Part shown: piece after piece, positions 1 to 9,263 of the stretch
Position numbering within the stretch: the first letter of the stretch is position 1
Layout of the letters: each line of letters opens with the position of its first letter
Source: Paenibacillus durus ATCC 35681
GTDB lineage: Bacteria; Bacillota; Bacilli; Paenibacillales; Paenibacillaceae
Assembly (NCBI RefSeq): GCF_000993825.1
Contig: NZ_CP011114.1
Coordinates: 3,720,001-3,784,000, forward strand
DNA length: 64,000 nt
Direction of reading: 5' to 3'
Translations under genes and position numbers: made by a program
The notes under the pieces: model-generated
Seen by the model: the letters and a program-made list of their open reading frames with translations, nothing else
Told to the model about the DNA's origin: nothing
Database searches by the model: none

Positions 1-534
1 ACCAAGTTGTTCCAGATAACTGATTTTAGGAGTTTCCACCTGGACATCTGCATTTATAAAAACAGCCTGGCCAGTAAGACGCACGCGAGCGTCATTCCCG
101 CCGGTGAAAGGTGTTGGATTTGTCGCGGAGAGTTGCACATTACCCAAACTGCTCCTGATCTCCCACGCTATGATCACACTGCCCGCAATGGTGTTCCCAA
201 AGCTCCCGGGCTGAGTACAGCGGACATAAAAATAACCCTCTGCTGCACCTGCAACCAGGGTTGTGTCTTCCACCAATTCATATATCTTCTGAACCCCTTC
301 AGAATCAGGCTCAGTTGAAAATGTTGATCCGGCATATACCGTCAACGGTGATGCTGTAAATTCACGACGTACAAGCAGATAACCTGCAGCGTGGAGTTGC
401 TTATATGCCTCTTTGCTTGTCAACGTGTACGGATATTCCAAGCCATTATAATCTGCTATAGTTTGCCAAGGAACATTGTACATAACAGCCAGTCCCTGGA
501 TTGTATCTGCGTCACTTAAAATGTGTTCTATCAC
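1..534 (-). CDS. LysM-containing tail/baseplate protein (3' end outside window)
   Basis: This minus-strand reading frame is open from 534 to the window edge (178 codons, no stop). The start is taken as GTG at 534, which overlaps the previous stop as GTGA and has GGGGAG about 9 bases upstream. The first 50 residues look like a LysM module: a D-x-I-x-x-L-A core, then W-x-x-I-A-x-Y-N and a closing L-x-V. The later part is beta-rich with a GGNDARV stretch, as in baseplate or wedge proteins. It lies at the end of the baseplate cluster. Its function beyond structural tail protein is inferred. Confidence 0.7.
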   Translation of the reverse strand, partial: MIEHILSDADTIQGLAVMYNVPWQTIADYNGLEYPYTLTSKEAYKQLHAAGYLLVRREFTASPLTVYAGSTFSTEPDSEGVQKIYELVEDTTLVAGAAEGYFYVRCTQPGSFGNTIAGSVIIAWEIRSSLGNVQLSATNPTPFTGGNDARVRLTGQAVFINADVQVETPKISYLEQLG

Positions 535-908
535 ACAGCAGCAGCCTCCCCATTCTCAACCACTGGCACCCCGATTACTGAGCTTCCAGCATCGAAATAT
601 AGCGTGCGTAAACTGTAAAAGGTGGACAGCACCGATCGCAGTTCCAGCAGCACATCGAACGGGATCTTCTCCGCCGTTCCCAAACTCTCACAAGTTTGCC
701 GACAAAGAGCAAGATGCTGCTCCAGTTCATCCATATTAATATCCACCAGGTTGGCTGTCGCCGAGTTGTATGCCGTCAAGGACTCGCGCACCTGCAGAAC
801 GTATGAAACAATTTTTTCGATGTTCGTTTGTTCGTCCCGCAGGATCGGGTAGTTGACAAAACTGATGGCTTCCTGTGGTAAATAAAAGCTGTCCAGCATG
901 CTATCCAT
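531..908 (-). CDS. Small baseplate-region protein, unknown function
   Basis: A 125-residue acidic protein, mostly predicted helical, with no motif I recognise. The ATG at 908 lies within the end of the upstream gene (stop at 901), so the two are probably translationally coupled. Its stop overlaps the GTG of the next LysM gene. Position between the spike gene and a LysM baseplate gene suggests a structural or assembly role in the baseplate. This is inference from context only. Confidence 0.72.
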   Translation of the reverse strand: MDSMLDSFYLPQEAISFVNYPILRDEQTNIEKIVSYVLQVRESLTAYNSATANLVDINMDELEQHLALCRQTCESLGTAEKIPFDVLLELRSVLSTFYSLRTLYFDAGSSVIGVPVVENGEAAAV

Positions 909-1530
909 CCCCTTTCGTCAGCTTCAGCAGCAGTTCACCGATATTTGAAACGCTGGATGTTAACTTCCCAGCCATCTTTGTTGTGGAAGGATTCCGCTTT
1001 AAGTAATCCCCTGCTGCTTCCCTCCGCGTTTTTGTCAATCGGCGTAAGCAGGTAAATCGGAATTCGTATCGGTACAGCGTAGGCTCCGACTTGCTACGCT
1101 GCAGGCGGAAGTTTTGCGGATGAATCTCATAATACTCATCGTCCTCCCAGTTGTACCAATAGAGTGCATGTTGCGGATCATTGGCAAGCAGAATTTTGCG
1201 GTAGATATCTGACCTGAAATCCCTCAGTTCTTCGTATCCATCCCGTTCTTTCCCTTCGGCGGAAGCGCGCACCCTATAACCAGTTGTCCCGCTCAACGTC
1301 ACCGTGGGTAGGCCCAGCCCAAAGTCTGCAACATAGGCACCGCCGAGCGTCTGTATGATGTTCCCACGGCCCGGCTCATCCTGGCTAAAGTCGGAGGGAT
1401 TGACCAGAAGCGTATGCAACGATAATGCACCAGAATCTCCGCTGGGTAATGTCTTTCGCAATTCAAAGGTCATGCGGTAGAATCGTTTCTGATCGTAGGT
1501 GGCGGCGCTCACCAAGACTTTTTTCGCCAC
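901..1530 (-). CDS. Phage baseplate/tail protein, unknown family
   Basis: A 209-residue protein starting with GTG at 1530, with GGGAG shortly upstream. The central part is rich in Tyr, Trp and Asp/Glu and looks like a beta-structured tail component. The C-terminal part is basic and helical. It sits between the gpV-like spike gene and a small helical protein, which is the usual place of baseplate adaptor genes in PBSX-like and SPO1-like phages. I do not recognise the exact family. Confidence 0.75.
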   Translation of the reverse strand: MAKKVLVSAATYDQKRFYRMTFELRKTLPSGDSGALSLHTLLVNPSDFSQDEPGRGNIIQTLGGAYVADFGLGLPTVTLSGTTGYRVRASAEGKERDGYEELRDFRSDIYRKILLANDPQHALYWYNWEDDEYYEIHPQNFRLQRSKSEPTLYRYEFRFTCLRRLTKTRREAAGDYLKRNPSTTKMAGKLTSSVSNIGELLLKLTKGDG

Positions 1531-1542
1531 AGTTACTCCCTC

Positions 1543-2196
1543 CTAATCAATCAGTGTTTTGCTGGAGCCAGAAGTTGTTGTGCCCGTACACTTACCGATC
1601 CCCGGCACATCAACGGAAACAGTATCCCCTACCCGCACCACACCTTTGCTTCCTGAGTGATGCTTGATGGCTTGGGGGTGGTTTATCTCCACACCATCCG
1701 CTGTTACCTTGATGGTGGCTGGAGCCGTAGATCCGTCTTCAGAAGTTGGGAAACTGATGAGCGCATGGTCGGGCGTGGCTTCGATGTATACGCGCTCCTC
1801 CTGCTTGCTGTTGTCCAGCAGGTTCCCAGCTACGTCCTTGGTTGCCGGGCTGTCCTTCTCCCCGATACCGAAAATGGGAAGCTGAAGCTTGATTTTATCC
1901 TTCTTCACGACGACGAAGTTCGTCGTATGACTCTCGTTCTTCACGAAGCCTACAAGGTACGGACAGTCCTTACGCCCATCCATGTAGCCAATGAGAACAC
2001 TGTCCCCAGCCACGGGTTCCCGTTCAATATCCCCTACTACCCAAACAGGAACCGGCACGCTGTAATCCAAAAAAATAACTTCAATACGCCCATATTTGTT
2101 GTAATCTTTCGCGCTCGTTACCCGGGCAAAGCGAGATGTATTGAATGACGGCATCCGATTGGTTGTTTGCCCGCCAAGCGCGGCCTGATCCTTCAT
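1543..2196 (-). CDS. Baseplate spike protein, gpV/gp5-like OB-fold
   Basis: A 217-residue protein. Residues about 20-100 have the OB-fold pattern of gpV-type spikes: a G-R-I-E-V-x-F start, the P-V-W-V-V strand, then G-D-x-V-L-I-G-Y-x-D-G. The C-terminal part (about 160-217) is a short repetitive beta stretch ending in Gly/Ser/Thr/Lys, as in trimeric spike tips. ATG at 2196 overlaps the hub stop as ATGA. In this family the trimer caps the tail tube and pierces the cell surface. Confidence 0.82.
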   Translation of the reverse strand: MKDQAALGGQTTNRMPSFNTSRFARVTSAKDYNKYGRIEVIFLDYSVPVPVWVVGDIEREPVAGDSVLIGYMDGRKDCPYLVGFVKNESHTTNFVVVKKDKIKLQLPIFGIGEKDSPATKDVAGNLLDNSKQEERVYIEATPDHALISFPTSEDGSTAPATIKVTADGVEINHPQAIKHHSGSKGVVRVGDTVSVDVPGIGKCTGTTTSGSSKTLID

Positions 2197-3950
2197 TTTG
2201 ATCCCCCCGACACCTGAAGAACTTGCCCTTCATAAATGAACTTTCCTGGCTGAGATACATTACGATTATCACGCTGGATAAGCAAATCCTTGTTAGCTGC
2301 CCAAAGTTTCATCCAATCGTCTCCCTTCCCATACACCTTAGCCGCGATACTCCACAGGCTATCCCCTCGCTTGACGGTGTAATTGTTGGCCTTAACTGCT
2401 TCGGCCGCCGTCTTGCCAGCTGCAGTCCCGGATTGAGGGGAAGTGGAAGTGGCGGCGGACACAGAATCAGCACCCGGTTTCAAATCACGTCCACGCGTGA
2501 GTTGGAGCGTTGTCGTCCATCCTTCGTATACGCTGAACGTCTGCGTCACGGACTCGATATAGAATTCTTTAATAATTCCCTTGGTCTTCAATCTTTGGCC
2601 AATTTTATAGGCACCATTACCACGAACTGTCATGGAGCCGTTCACATAAAAATTATTATTCTCAAACCATGCTTTCAGCTTCCCGCTCAATCCGGCAACC
2701 ATCTCGGTCAATTGGGTCATCGCATTCGGATCGTCCTGACTGAGCGCCAAACCTTCCACTTCTACTTCAAGGGGTGATAGTCCGTAGCGGAGCACAGCCT
2801 TTTCATTCACCAAAGGCGGGGATACCCGTTTAAGATCGATGCCGAGAGCATTAATCGTCGTCCCAGCCCAAAAGAGATTGTAATGCTCCTCGTCGCTGTA
2901 TGAGAGGTCCTCATCAATAACATCCTCCGCACCGATCTCATGCGTCAATAATTTATCCCAAGCAGCCTGATCGAATGGAGTGTTTCTCATAAATACACCA
3001 ACCACGCTATTATCTTTACCGAACGAAAAGCGCGGAGACGGATAGTACCCTTCACCCTTCGGATACTTCGCCTTGCTCTCGTCAGAGGATTGCTCTATGG
3101 GTTCATTAATAACCCTCGGCTTTCCGCCCTTGTTCCACGCTTCATCGGGATGCCGCGTATCGACAAAGAGTTCAGAAAATGGCTTGATCGATGTCCGCTC
3201 CATCAGATTCCATAGGGAGCCTTCATATTGATCAAGAGTGAAAAACTGCGGTAGTGTCATATTGATTTTGGCAAAATTGTATCTCAGAACATGCGTGAGC
3301 CCGATCTTCTTCGGAACGGGCTCAGTTTTACCCTCATCCCATACTGTCCATTCCACATTGTTCAACTTTGGCAGAATAAAGCGCATGATAATATCCAGAA
3401 TGACAGCAGGAGTCCCTTTAGAAACAAGATCACCCCTGAAATAGTTCATCAGTTTCAGCCAGCCATCGGAAGCTAAAAAGAGGTTTTTTTGCTCCGTCTT
3501 CCCCTCTAGTTCCGGATAAAATTTAACATTGCTCTTGATTAACACCTTCCCGAAATCTCGGGCAGTGACGGATGTAATCATTCCGCCCTCCACGCTGCGG
3601 GTCCGGCGAATGCGATCCACCAGACCGACCATGACCGTGCTGAGTTCCTCGCCATTTATTGTCTTATAGCCCATTTGCACAACAACCAGGTCGTTTGGCA
3701 TTATGAGTTGCGACCGGAACCATTTATCGCCGGCCAAGGTAATGCTGATTGCTCCGGCAGGCGCATCCATTGTTTTTTGGGTCGTGACCGAAAGCACCTG
3801 GCTGGTGGGGTCTGTGTTGTCGCTATCTACGGTGATTTCTCCCTTGAGTTGGTAACACGCCTTTTCGGTGTGGAAGCTGACCCGGACAATAGGGACATGC
3901 CGCTTTCCAACTACGCCGCCAACCGGCGCCCAATTATATCGTTCGATCAT
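2193..3950 (-). CDS. Baseplate hub protein (gpD/XkdQ-like) with C-terminal LysM
   Basis: A 585-residue protein. The N-terminal 500 residues match the gpD/XkdQ 'late control' hub type: an early beta domain with M-D-A-P-A-G-A-I-S, then V-V-V-Q-M-G-Y and V-G-L-V-D-R-I-R. Residues about 525-585 form a LysM module (Y-T-V-K-R-G-D-S-L-W-S-I-A ... N-x-x-x-I ... G-Q-V-L-x-V). In PBSX the LysM protein (XkdP) and hub (XkdQ) are separate neighbours, so this is a fused form. ATG at 3950 overlaps the tape-measure stop as ATGA. Confidence 0.86.
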   Translation of the reverse strand: MIERYNWAPVGGVVGKRHVPIVRVSFHTEKACYQLKGEITVDSDNTDPTSQVLSVTTQKTMDAPAGAISITLAGDKWFRSQLIMPNDLVVVQMGYKTINGEELSTVMVGLVDRIRRTRSVEGGMITSVTARDFGKVLIKSNVKFYPELEGKTEQKNLFLASDGWLKLMNYFRGDLVSKGTPAVILDIIMRFILPKLNNVEWTVWDEGKTEPVPKKIGLTHVLRYNFAKINMTLPQFFTLDQYEGSLWNLMERTSIKPFSELFVDTRHPDEAWNKGGKPRVINEPIEQSSDESKAKYPKGEGYYPSPRFSFGKDNSVVGVFMRNTPFDQAAWDKLLTHEIGAEDVIDEDLSYSDEEHYNLFWAGTTINALGIDLKRVSPPLVNEKAVLRYGLSPLEVEVEGLALSQDDPNAMTQLTEMVAGLSGKLKAWFENNNFYVNGSMTVRGNGAYKIGQRLKTKGIIKEFYIESVTQTFSVYEGWTTTLQLTRGRDLKPGADSVSAATSTSPQSGTAAGKTAAEAVKANNYTVKRGDSLWSIAAKVYGKGDDWMKLWAANKDLLIQRDNRNVSQPGKFIYEGQVLQVSGGSK

Positions 3951-6900
3951 GAGTATCCCGCCTTTGTTGGGGACATCCGGAGGAGTTGCCGCTCCCGCTC
4001 GGTTACAATTCGATTTACGAGTTTTTCAAGCTGACTTAATGTCGCATTGTTAAGTGACTTGGCTCCTTCGCCAGTAAGGTCCAGCTTAACAGTAATTTCA
4101 GACTTCGTTGTAACAACTTGCTGGCTCGGGGAGCTGCTAGATCCGAATGGCGTTCGGGATGACGTAACAAACTGCTCAGGATTCATTTTCCCGATATCGC
4201 TATCGCCCGCGTTGAGGCTGTTCAACAGACTAACCGGGTCCATCAAAACACCGTCTTTGTTCATGTATCCTAGATGCAAGTGACTGCCTGTTGTAGAACT
4301 GCCGCTCCCTGCTGCTCCCTTATCGCCGCCCATATTCCCAAGCCATTCTCCAGCTGCAATATTGTCCCCGACCTTCAGCTTAGAATTGACAGCAGACATA
4401 TGTGCGTAATAATAGGTGTTTCCGTCAGACATCTTAATTCCGACCGTCGATCCACCTGGTGTTGTGTTTGCCTTTCCATCCGGGTCGTTCGGCCCGCCAT
4501 CGTCCATTTTTATAAAAGATACTTTGCCTGATGATAGTGCATCCAAAGCATCCCCTTGTTCTCCGTTGATGTCGAGTCCACCATGGGGCTTCGAACGAAA
4601 TCCCTCTTTATCTCCAAAACGTGAAGTGACTCGGCTCTCCCAGCCTTTAAAAAAGCTGTACCCGGTATCTATTCCCTTGTGCGAGTTTCCCAATAGATCA
4701 GAAAGAATGCCGTTTACGCCCTTTGACCAATCGTTGTTAAGATTATCAGGGTCATTCGCTGCCCCTATAGGAGCATACTTTTTTTGCACTTTCTCTACGG
4801 TGTCGATCCCCTGCGGGACATAATTTTCCGCAATATTACTTGCCATTGCATCAATGCCATCAGGAATACTTTTGAATGACAGCAAACCATTTTTACCCAT
4901 CATTCCGCCAACGTTATTCTTGTTTTTTAATGCAAGAGATGTACCTCCGGTTTCTTGCATAGATACCGCCACCAAGAAAGCCGGGTCTATCCCATATTTG
5001 TTGCCAGCTTTAATATATTCGGAACCATAGCCTGCCAAGAGACCTTTCAGCTGCTTGTTTAAGTCCTGAACAGAAACACCGCTGTTTTGCGTAATCTTGT
5101 AGCCTTGCCCTAAACCAGAAGAGAAGTCGCCTCCTACACCATCTGTGTATTTGGATGTGCCAGATAACTCCGCTACCATGTTTCGGTGCTCTTCCAGCAT
5201 GTAATCCATCGTGTTAGCAACCTTGTAATACATCGTGCGGAAAATCCAAGTCGCCTTATCCAGCAGGTCGCCGGAGTTTTGTTCCATGGAAGCGTACTTC
5301 GCCTGGGCGTCGGCCGTCATGTCGGAGGTGGACTTGTCCATGCGCTTAAAGCGGGTATTCCCGTCTTCGGAGAGGTCCAGCAGCTTCACGATGCCGTCCT
5401 TTCGGAAGTCGCTCAGCGCCTTGGTGCCGTCGTTTTTTAGCCTGTCCATCTGGGCAGGCAGCTTGCTAAGGTCTTCTGGCTGGTTGTCGATAGGCAGGCC
5501 GCCCAGGCGGGCCGGGAGCTGGCCGATATCGGAATCCCCCCCGTCGGGGCTGCTTACAAATAGCCCCGGGAACATCTTTGGCGCGAACGACTTGAGGCGC
5601 ATAGCGGATGGGATGAACGGGGAATCCACTTCCTTCTCTTCAGCCCGGTCCTTCGCTGCCGCTTTAGCATCTTCCGCCCGTTGGTGCGGGCTAGGCTTGC
5701 CGCCGTTCCAACTGGCATACAGCCAGTCGTAGATGTCGGCTCCAGCTTTAAAGATGGTGTCAAAGGTCTTGTCATACTCTGCCTGAAGCCCGCTTGTCGC
5801 CTTCTGCACCGCTTCGGTCTGTTTAGCCCCTTTGCGGGTGTTTGCCGCGCTTACCGCATTAATGTGATCCTGCGCTTTCCGATCCTCTGGGGTCATCCTA
5901 CGATACAGGTCCGCGTTCTTTTTGGCTGTCGTTCTCGCATTATCAGCCCAAAGGGAGTCTGGGTCGGCGGGGTCCACTTTCTCCAGCAGCTCGTATCCAT
6001 CTTTGCGGTCTGCCTTTTCTCCGGTGATATACCCCGTAACCTTCTCCGCGCCGTAGACAGCGCCTGCGACCGTTCGGTCCACCAGTCCTAAGCTCTCCGG
6101 GTCAAGTCCAGCCTCTTTCGCCGCTTTAATGTGCTCATCTTTGTTAGTGACGCCATCAAGCAGACCGAAGATGGCGGCGGTCGCTGCGGACGCGCCGACC
6201 AGTTTAGACCCCGTAGCCAGCATTCCGCCTACCCCAGAAGCGGCACTCTTTCCTGCACCGATAGCCCCGCCCAGTTTGTTTGCTGCGCTTAAGATACCAA
6301 TGGCAGTGACCACTTTCATGATGTTTTCCGAAGTGGCGAGCCCCCCAAGGTTCCTAGTCATAAAGTCCAGGATTTTCTCTAAGGTTCCACCAGCCAGCCC
6401 CGTCCCATCATTCAGGCTCTCCAGCAAAGAGGTTACGTCCTCTTCCAGCCCTTGCACAATCGTAAGCAATGGTTGCCCGGCTTGCTCCAGTGCATGCTGA
6501 AACCGGGAGTCCACATCCATATAACCTTGTCCGGCATCACTTTTTCGTTCCGCGTCATACTTTGTTCCAGAATCAATAGCACCGTTTTTCAGCGACTCGA
6601 TCTGATCCGGACTGAACTTGGTCAGGCCGTCAGTGGCATCGTAGAACTCGGAAGCTTCCCTTTTTGTGGCGGCGTATCCACCATCCGTAAGCCAGCGCTG
6701 CATGATGTACTTATCCAACTTCTTGTTGCCGCCCGTTTGACTACGGATGTATTTCGCCATAGCCGGGATATTATCGGCGTTCATGAGACCATCTTCGTAT
6801 GACATTTCCATATCAAACAGGTCCATCTTGCCGTATTTCTGCGGGCTATAATTACGAAGGGCCTGAATCCCCATCCATTTCCACTTGTCGTTCCCGGGCT

Positions 6901-8002
6901 GAAAGATGCCTCCCAGTCCAGCAATCATATTCCCACCCTGGGCGCCGGTGAGCTGAGTCATGCCTTTTTCAACACCGATTTTGTCGAGTGTAGTCTGGTA
7001 GGCAAGAATTTGTTTGGAAGAGCCGTCCTTCAGCGTGGTGTTCATTTGCGAAAGCAGCGCATTATTGGTCTCCATGACCTCCAAGATACGCGGTGTCATC
7101 CCAGTCTTGGCCACGCTACCAGCAATCGCATCAGCGAACCCCTTTGGGGTCTGCGTGCCGCCAATCGCCTGATTGGCTCCGACAACCCCAGCCACTTCGG
7201 AAGAATTCAAGCCGTACCCACGACCGAATTTGAGAAGGTCTTGCTGTTGGCTCGTGTTGATCGCACCGGCAATCCGGCTGTATTGTTCCATGAAGCCCCA
7301 CGATTCTGCTGCCGTGTACCCCATGCGATCCTTGCGGCCAACATCGGCCGAGCGATCCCACATGTCTGTTGCCTTCCCGCTCCATCCGGACTGACCACGC
7401 AGGCGCTGAGCTAGATCAAGCGAACCTGTAGCCCGCTCGTAAGAGAGATCATAGGCTTTTGAAGCCAATGAAGCTACTCCGGTTAGACCGGCTAGACCCA
7501 GTGCAAACTTACCAGCGCCGATAAGTCCAGACAACATCCCTCCACTACCCAGTCCGCCCCTGGAAACCGTAGTAGGTTCATTTTGAGCCGGGGGGGACGG
7601 CGAACGGAAAGAGCCGGCCTCTTTCGACCGCTTACTGTACAGGCGCTCTGTAGTCATGAGCTCCTTACGGAGTACATCCAGTTGCTTCTCGCGTTGTGCA
7701 ATGGTCTGCCGGATTTCCTCACGTTCTGCCCGCTGCGCCGTGCTCATTTTGCTGTGCAGCGCCTCAATCACATCGTTCTGTTTGCGGAACTCGGCGTTGA
7801 TTTCCCCCATCGTTCCCATAAACCGACGTTTATATAGCTCCAACGCGCGGGTTTGCTTCTCATCGAAGAATCCGCCTTTGCCGGCCCCTCTGTCCACAAC
7901 ACCAGCGACGCCTTTCAGGTCTTGCTGGAGCTGCTTCAACCCACGCTGCAGCTGCCCGAATTCGCCCTTGGCCGACACCCGAATCGTTTGTTCCGCTGCC
8001 AT
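3947..8002 (-). CDS. Tail tape measure protein with muramidase-like and M23 peptidase domains
   Basis: A 1351-residue protein and the largest gene in the window, between the tail chaperones and the hub, as usual for tape measures. Residues about 20-135 are coiled coil. Gly/Ala-rich hydrophobic stretches lie near 150-190 and 560-600. Near 1000-1110 is a glucosaminidase/transglycosylase-like domain with the G-I-D-P-A-F-L-V-A-V-S-M-Q-E-T-G core. Near 1120-1260 is an M23 endopeptidase with the zinc motifs H-G-G-L-D and H-L-H-L-G. The length sets tail length. The enzyme domains would open peptidoglycan during injection. Confidence 0.93.
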   Translation of the reverse strand: MAAEQTIRVSAKGEFGQLQRGLKQLQQDLKGVAGVVDRGAGKGGFFDEKQTRALELYKRRFMGTMGEINAEFRKQNDVIEALHSKMSTAQRAEREEIRQTIAQREKQLDVLRKELMTTERLYSKRSKEAGSFRSPSPPAQNEPTTVSRGGLGSGGMLSGLIGAGKFALGLAGLTGVASLASKAYDLSYERATGSLDLAQRLRGQSGWSGKATDMWDRSADVGRKDRMGYTAAESWGFMEQYSRIAGAINTSQQQDLLKFGRGYGLNSSEVAGVVGANQAIGGTQTPKGFADAIAGSVAKTGMTPRILEVMETNNALLSQMNTTLKDGSSKQILAYQTTLDKIGVEKGMTQLTGAQGGNMIAGLGGIFQPGNDKWKWMGIQALRNYSPQKYGKMDLFDMEMSYEDGLMNADNIPAMAKYIRSQTGGNKKLDKYIMQRWLTDGGYAATKREASEFYDATDGLTKFSPDQIESLKNGAIDSGTKYDAERKSDAGQGYMDVDSRFQHALEQAGQPLLTIVQGLEEDVTSLLESLNDGTGLAGGTLEKILDFMTRNLGGLATSENIMKVVTAIGILSAANKLGGAIGAGKSAASGVGGMLATGSKLVGASAATAAIFGLLDGVTNKDEHIKAAKEAGLDPESLGLVDRTVAGAVYGAEKVTGYITGEKADRKDGYELLEKVDPADPDSLWADNARTTAKKNADLYRRMTPEDRKAQDHINAVSAANTRKGAKQTEAVQKATSGLQAEYDKTFDTIFKAGADIYDWLYASWNGGKPSPHQRAEDAKAAAKDRAEEKEVDSPFIPSAMRLKSFAPKMFPGLFVSSPDGGDSDIGQLPARLGGLPIDNQPEDLSKLPAQMDRLKNDGTKALSDFRKDGIVKLLDLSEDGNTRFKRMDKSTSDMTADAQAKYASMEQNSGDLLDKATWIFRTMYYKVANTMDYMLEEHRNMVAELSGTSKYTDGVGGDFSSGLGQGYKITQNSGVSVQDLNKQLKGLLAGYGSEYIKAGNKYGIDPAFLVAVSMQETGGTSLALKNKNNVGGMMGKNGLLSFKSIPDGIDAMASNIAENYVPQGIDTVEKVQKKYAPIGAANDPDNLNNDWSKGVNGILSDLLGNSHKGIDTGYSFFKGWESRVTSRFGDKEGFRSKPHGGLDINGEQGDALDALSSGKVSFIKMDDGGPNDPDGKANTTPGGSTVGIKMSDGNTYYYAHMSAVNSKLKVGDNIAAGEWLGNMGGDKGAAGSGSSTTGSHLHLGYMNKDGVLMDPVSLLNSLNAGDSDIGKMNPEQFVTSSRTPFGSSSSPSQQVVTTKSEITVKLDLTGEGAKSLNNATLSQLEKLVNRIVTERERQLLRMSPTKAGYS

Positions 8003-8021
8003 AATCTATTGCACCCCCCTT

Positions 8022-8303
8022 CTACAACTCGACATCTTCCCAATCGTTATCATCCGCATTCGGCCGCTGCAAGACAGCAGGATCATATTCGTAGGATAAC
8101 TTCCTATCCTCTTCCTCCATTTCACGGTCCCAATCATCAAAGTCCGGATCGCTGTACTCCTCGCTTCTGCCTTCCTTGGCTTTGCGGTCCAGATCCATGT
8201 GAATGAACTCGAGCTCAACCTGTTCATCTGTCATGTCCAAAATGCGCGGGTCGGTAGGAGGAAGACCGCCATAGACGTATTTACGGAGTATCCAAAGCTT
8301 CCT
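8022..8303 (-). CDS. Tail assembly chaperone, frameshifted downstream part
   Basis: This open frame overlaps the end of the upstream tail chaperone in the +1 (= -2) frame and has no ribosome site before its first in-frame ATG (8234). The likely product is a fusion made by a -2 slip on GAGAG at 8302-8306, where a Glu-tRNA can re-pair exactly. That gives about 142 residues of the upstream protein plus 93 from here (about 235 in all). The tail is very acidic, with runs of Asp and Glu. The family logic (gpG/gpGT, Mu-type -2 shift) is established. The exact slip site is my inference. Confidence 0.7.
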   Translation of the reverse strand, partial: RKLWILRKYVYGGLPPTDPRILDMTDEQVELEFIHMDLDRKAKEGRSEEYSDPDFDDWDREMEEEDRKLSYEYDPAVLQRPNADDNDWEDVEL

Positions 8304-8727
8304 CTCCCTCGGAAGCTGGGCGATCTGTCTTAGGTGCGTCTCGAAATTCCTTGCGAAAAGATGCCTCCCACACTTGGTACTTTCCGTAAACATGGAAAAT
8401 AAGGTCCGATTCCTTGACCTCATTCAGCTTGAATAAAAATTCCGGCCGCTTGACGAGCACCACTTCTAAAGTGGCCAACATATGCGCCGTGAACAGGATA
8501 TCGTTATCAACTAGGCGGGCATCCTGTACACCGGCTGTTCTCAAAAATTCGGACTTCAAGCCACCAATCTTCATTAGATCAGCCATAGTCGGCTTTTTGA
8601 ATACCAGAACTCCTTTGTAACGGTTTCCTTCAGCACTCTCAAAATCCAATACTTCAGCTTCGTTCAATTTTCCCCCAGCAGCAACCTTTTTCCCAATATC
8701 AGCAATGTTTTGTTCTTTGTTATCCAA
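8281..8727 (-). CDS. Tail assembly chaperone, XkdN-like
   Basis: A 148-residue protein directly after the tail tube gene, the position of XkdN/gpG chaperones in contractile phages. It has a conserved K-x-P-T-M-A-D-L-M-K early motif and a helical body with V-L-V-K-R-P-E-F. The last 15 residues are polar and low-complexity, as expected when part of the translation continues in another frame (see 8022-8303). The protein would coat the tape measure and recruit tube subunits during tail assembly. Confidence 0.84.
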   Translation of the reverse strand: MDNKEQNIADIGKKVAAGGKLNEAEVLDFESAEGNRYKGVLVFKKPTMADLMKIGGLKSEFLRTAGVQDARLVDNDILFTAHMLATLEVVLVKRPEFLFKLNEVKESDLIFHVYGKYQVWEASFRKEFRDAPKTDRPASEGEEALDTP

Positions 8728-8749
8728 AGTGATCTCTCCTTTAATTGAA

Positions 8750-8775
8750 ATAGCCCTTCCGATACTGGAAGGGCG
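8750..8775 (-). terminator. Hairpin after tail tube gene, weak terminator/attenuator
   Basis: Perfect 8-bp inverted repeat GCCCTTCC / GGAAGGGC (8753-8760 and 8767-8774) with a 6-base loop, followed on the minus strand by TATTTCAATT. The weak U-tract suggests partial termination between the abundant tube gene and the tail chaperone gene. Confidence 0.6.
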
Positions 8776-8798
8776 GATAATAATTTGGTCTATATTGC

Positions 8799-9245
8799 TT
8801 ATGTGTTCGTGGTATCCGATTCTGGTGTCCCATAGTCAGCGGATAAATACGTCCAGGTTGCGTTCTCGCCAGACATGGCGTTTGCCCTGAAATCCTCGGA
8901 CGATTCTTGTAGGGTGCAACTACGATAGACAATAATGATGTCACCTGTATATTTGTCCGTCACCTCAATATCAATGACGTTCATATTCAAAATGCCTATA
9001 CCGTACGACGACAATTTCAATTCGGCCAATGATTGTCTGCGTATGCGGTATTTCTCCAAAGTTACCGTTCCCTCCATACGGAGCGGAACAGACTCTTGCG
9101 GCATGATAGAACCAATCTCGTACTGATTTTCTGTTCCGAATGAGCGGCGACCGCTTATGGATTGAGCCCGACCTACTTCTTTGCCATCAATCTTCAATTT
9201 GATTGTATGCCCAGCGTGAGCCGGCTGATCTTTAACAATAGACAT
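8799..9245 (-). CDS. Tail tube protein, XkdM-like
   Basis: A 148-residue protein directly after the sheath gene. It matches the XkdM/gpFII-type tube pattern: an N-terminal stretch ending in G-H-T-I-K-L-K-I-D-G-K-E-V-G-R-A, then alternating beta segments with I-D-I-E-V-T-D-K-Y-T-G-D-I-I. Tube proteins stack as rings inside the sheath. A hairpin attenuator follows, consistent with high expression relative to downstream genes. Confidence 0.88.
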   Translation of the reverse strand: MSIVKDQPAHAGHTIKLKIDGKEVGRAQSISGRRSFGTENQYEIGSIMPQESVPLRMEGTVTLEKYRIRRQSLAELKLSSYGIGILNMNVIDIEVTDKYTGDIIIVYRSCTLQESSEDFRANAMSGENATWTYLSADYGTPESDTTNT

Positions 9246-9263
9246 AACTTAATCCTCCCTTCT

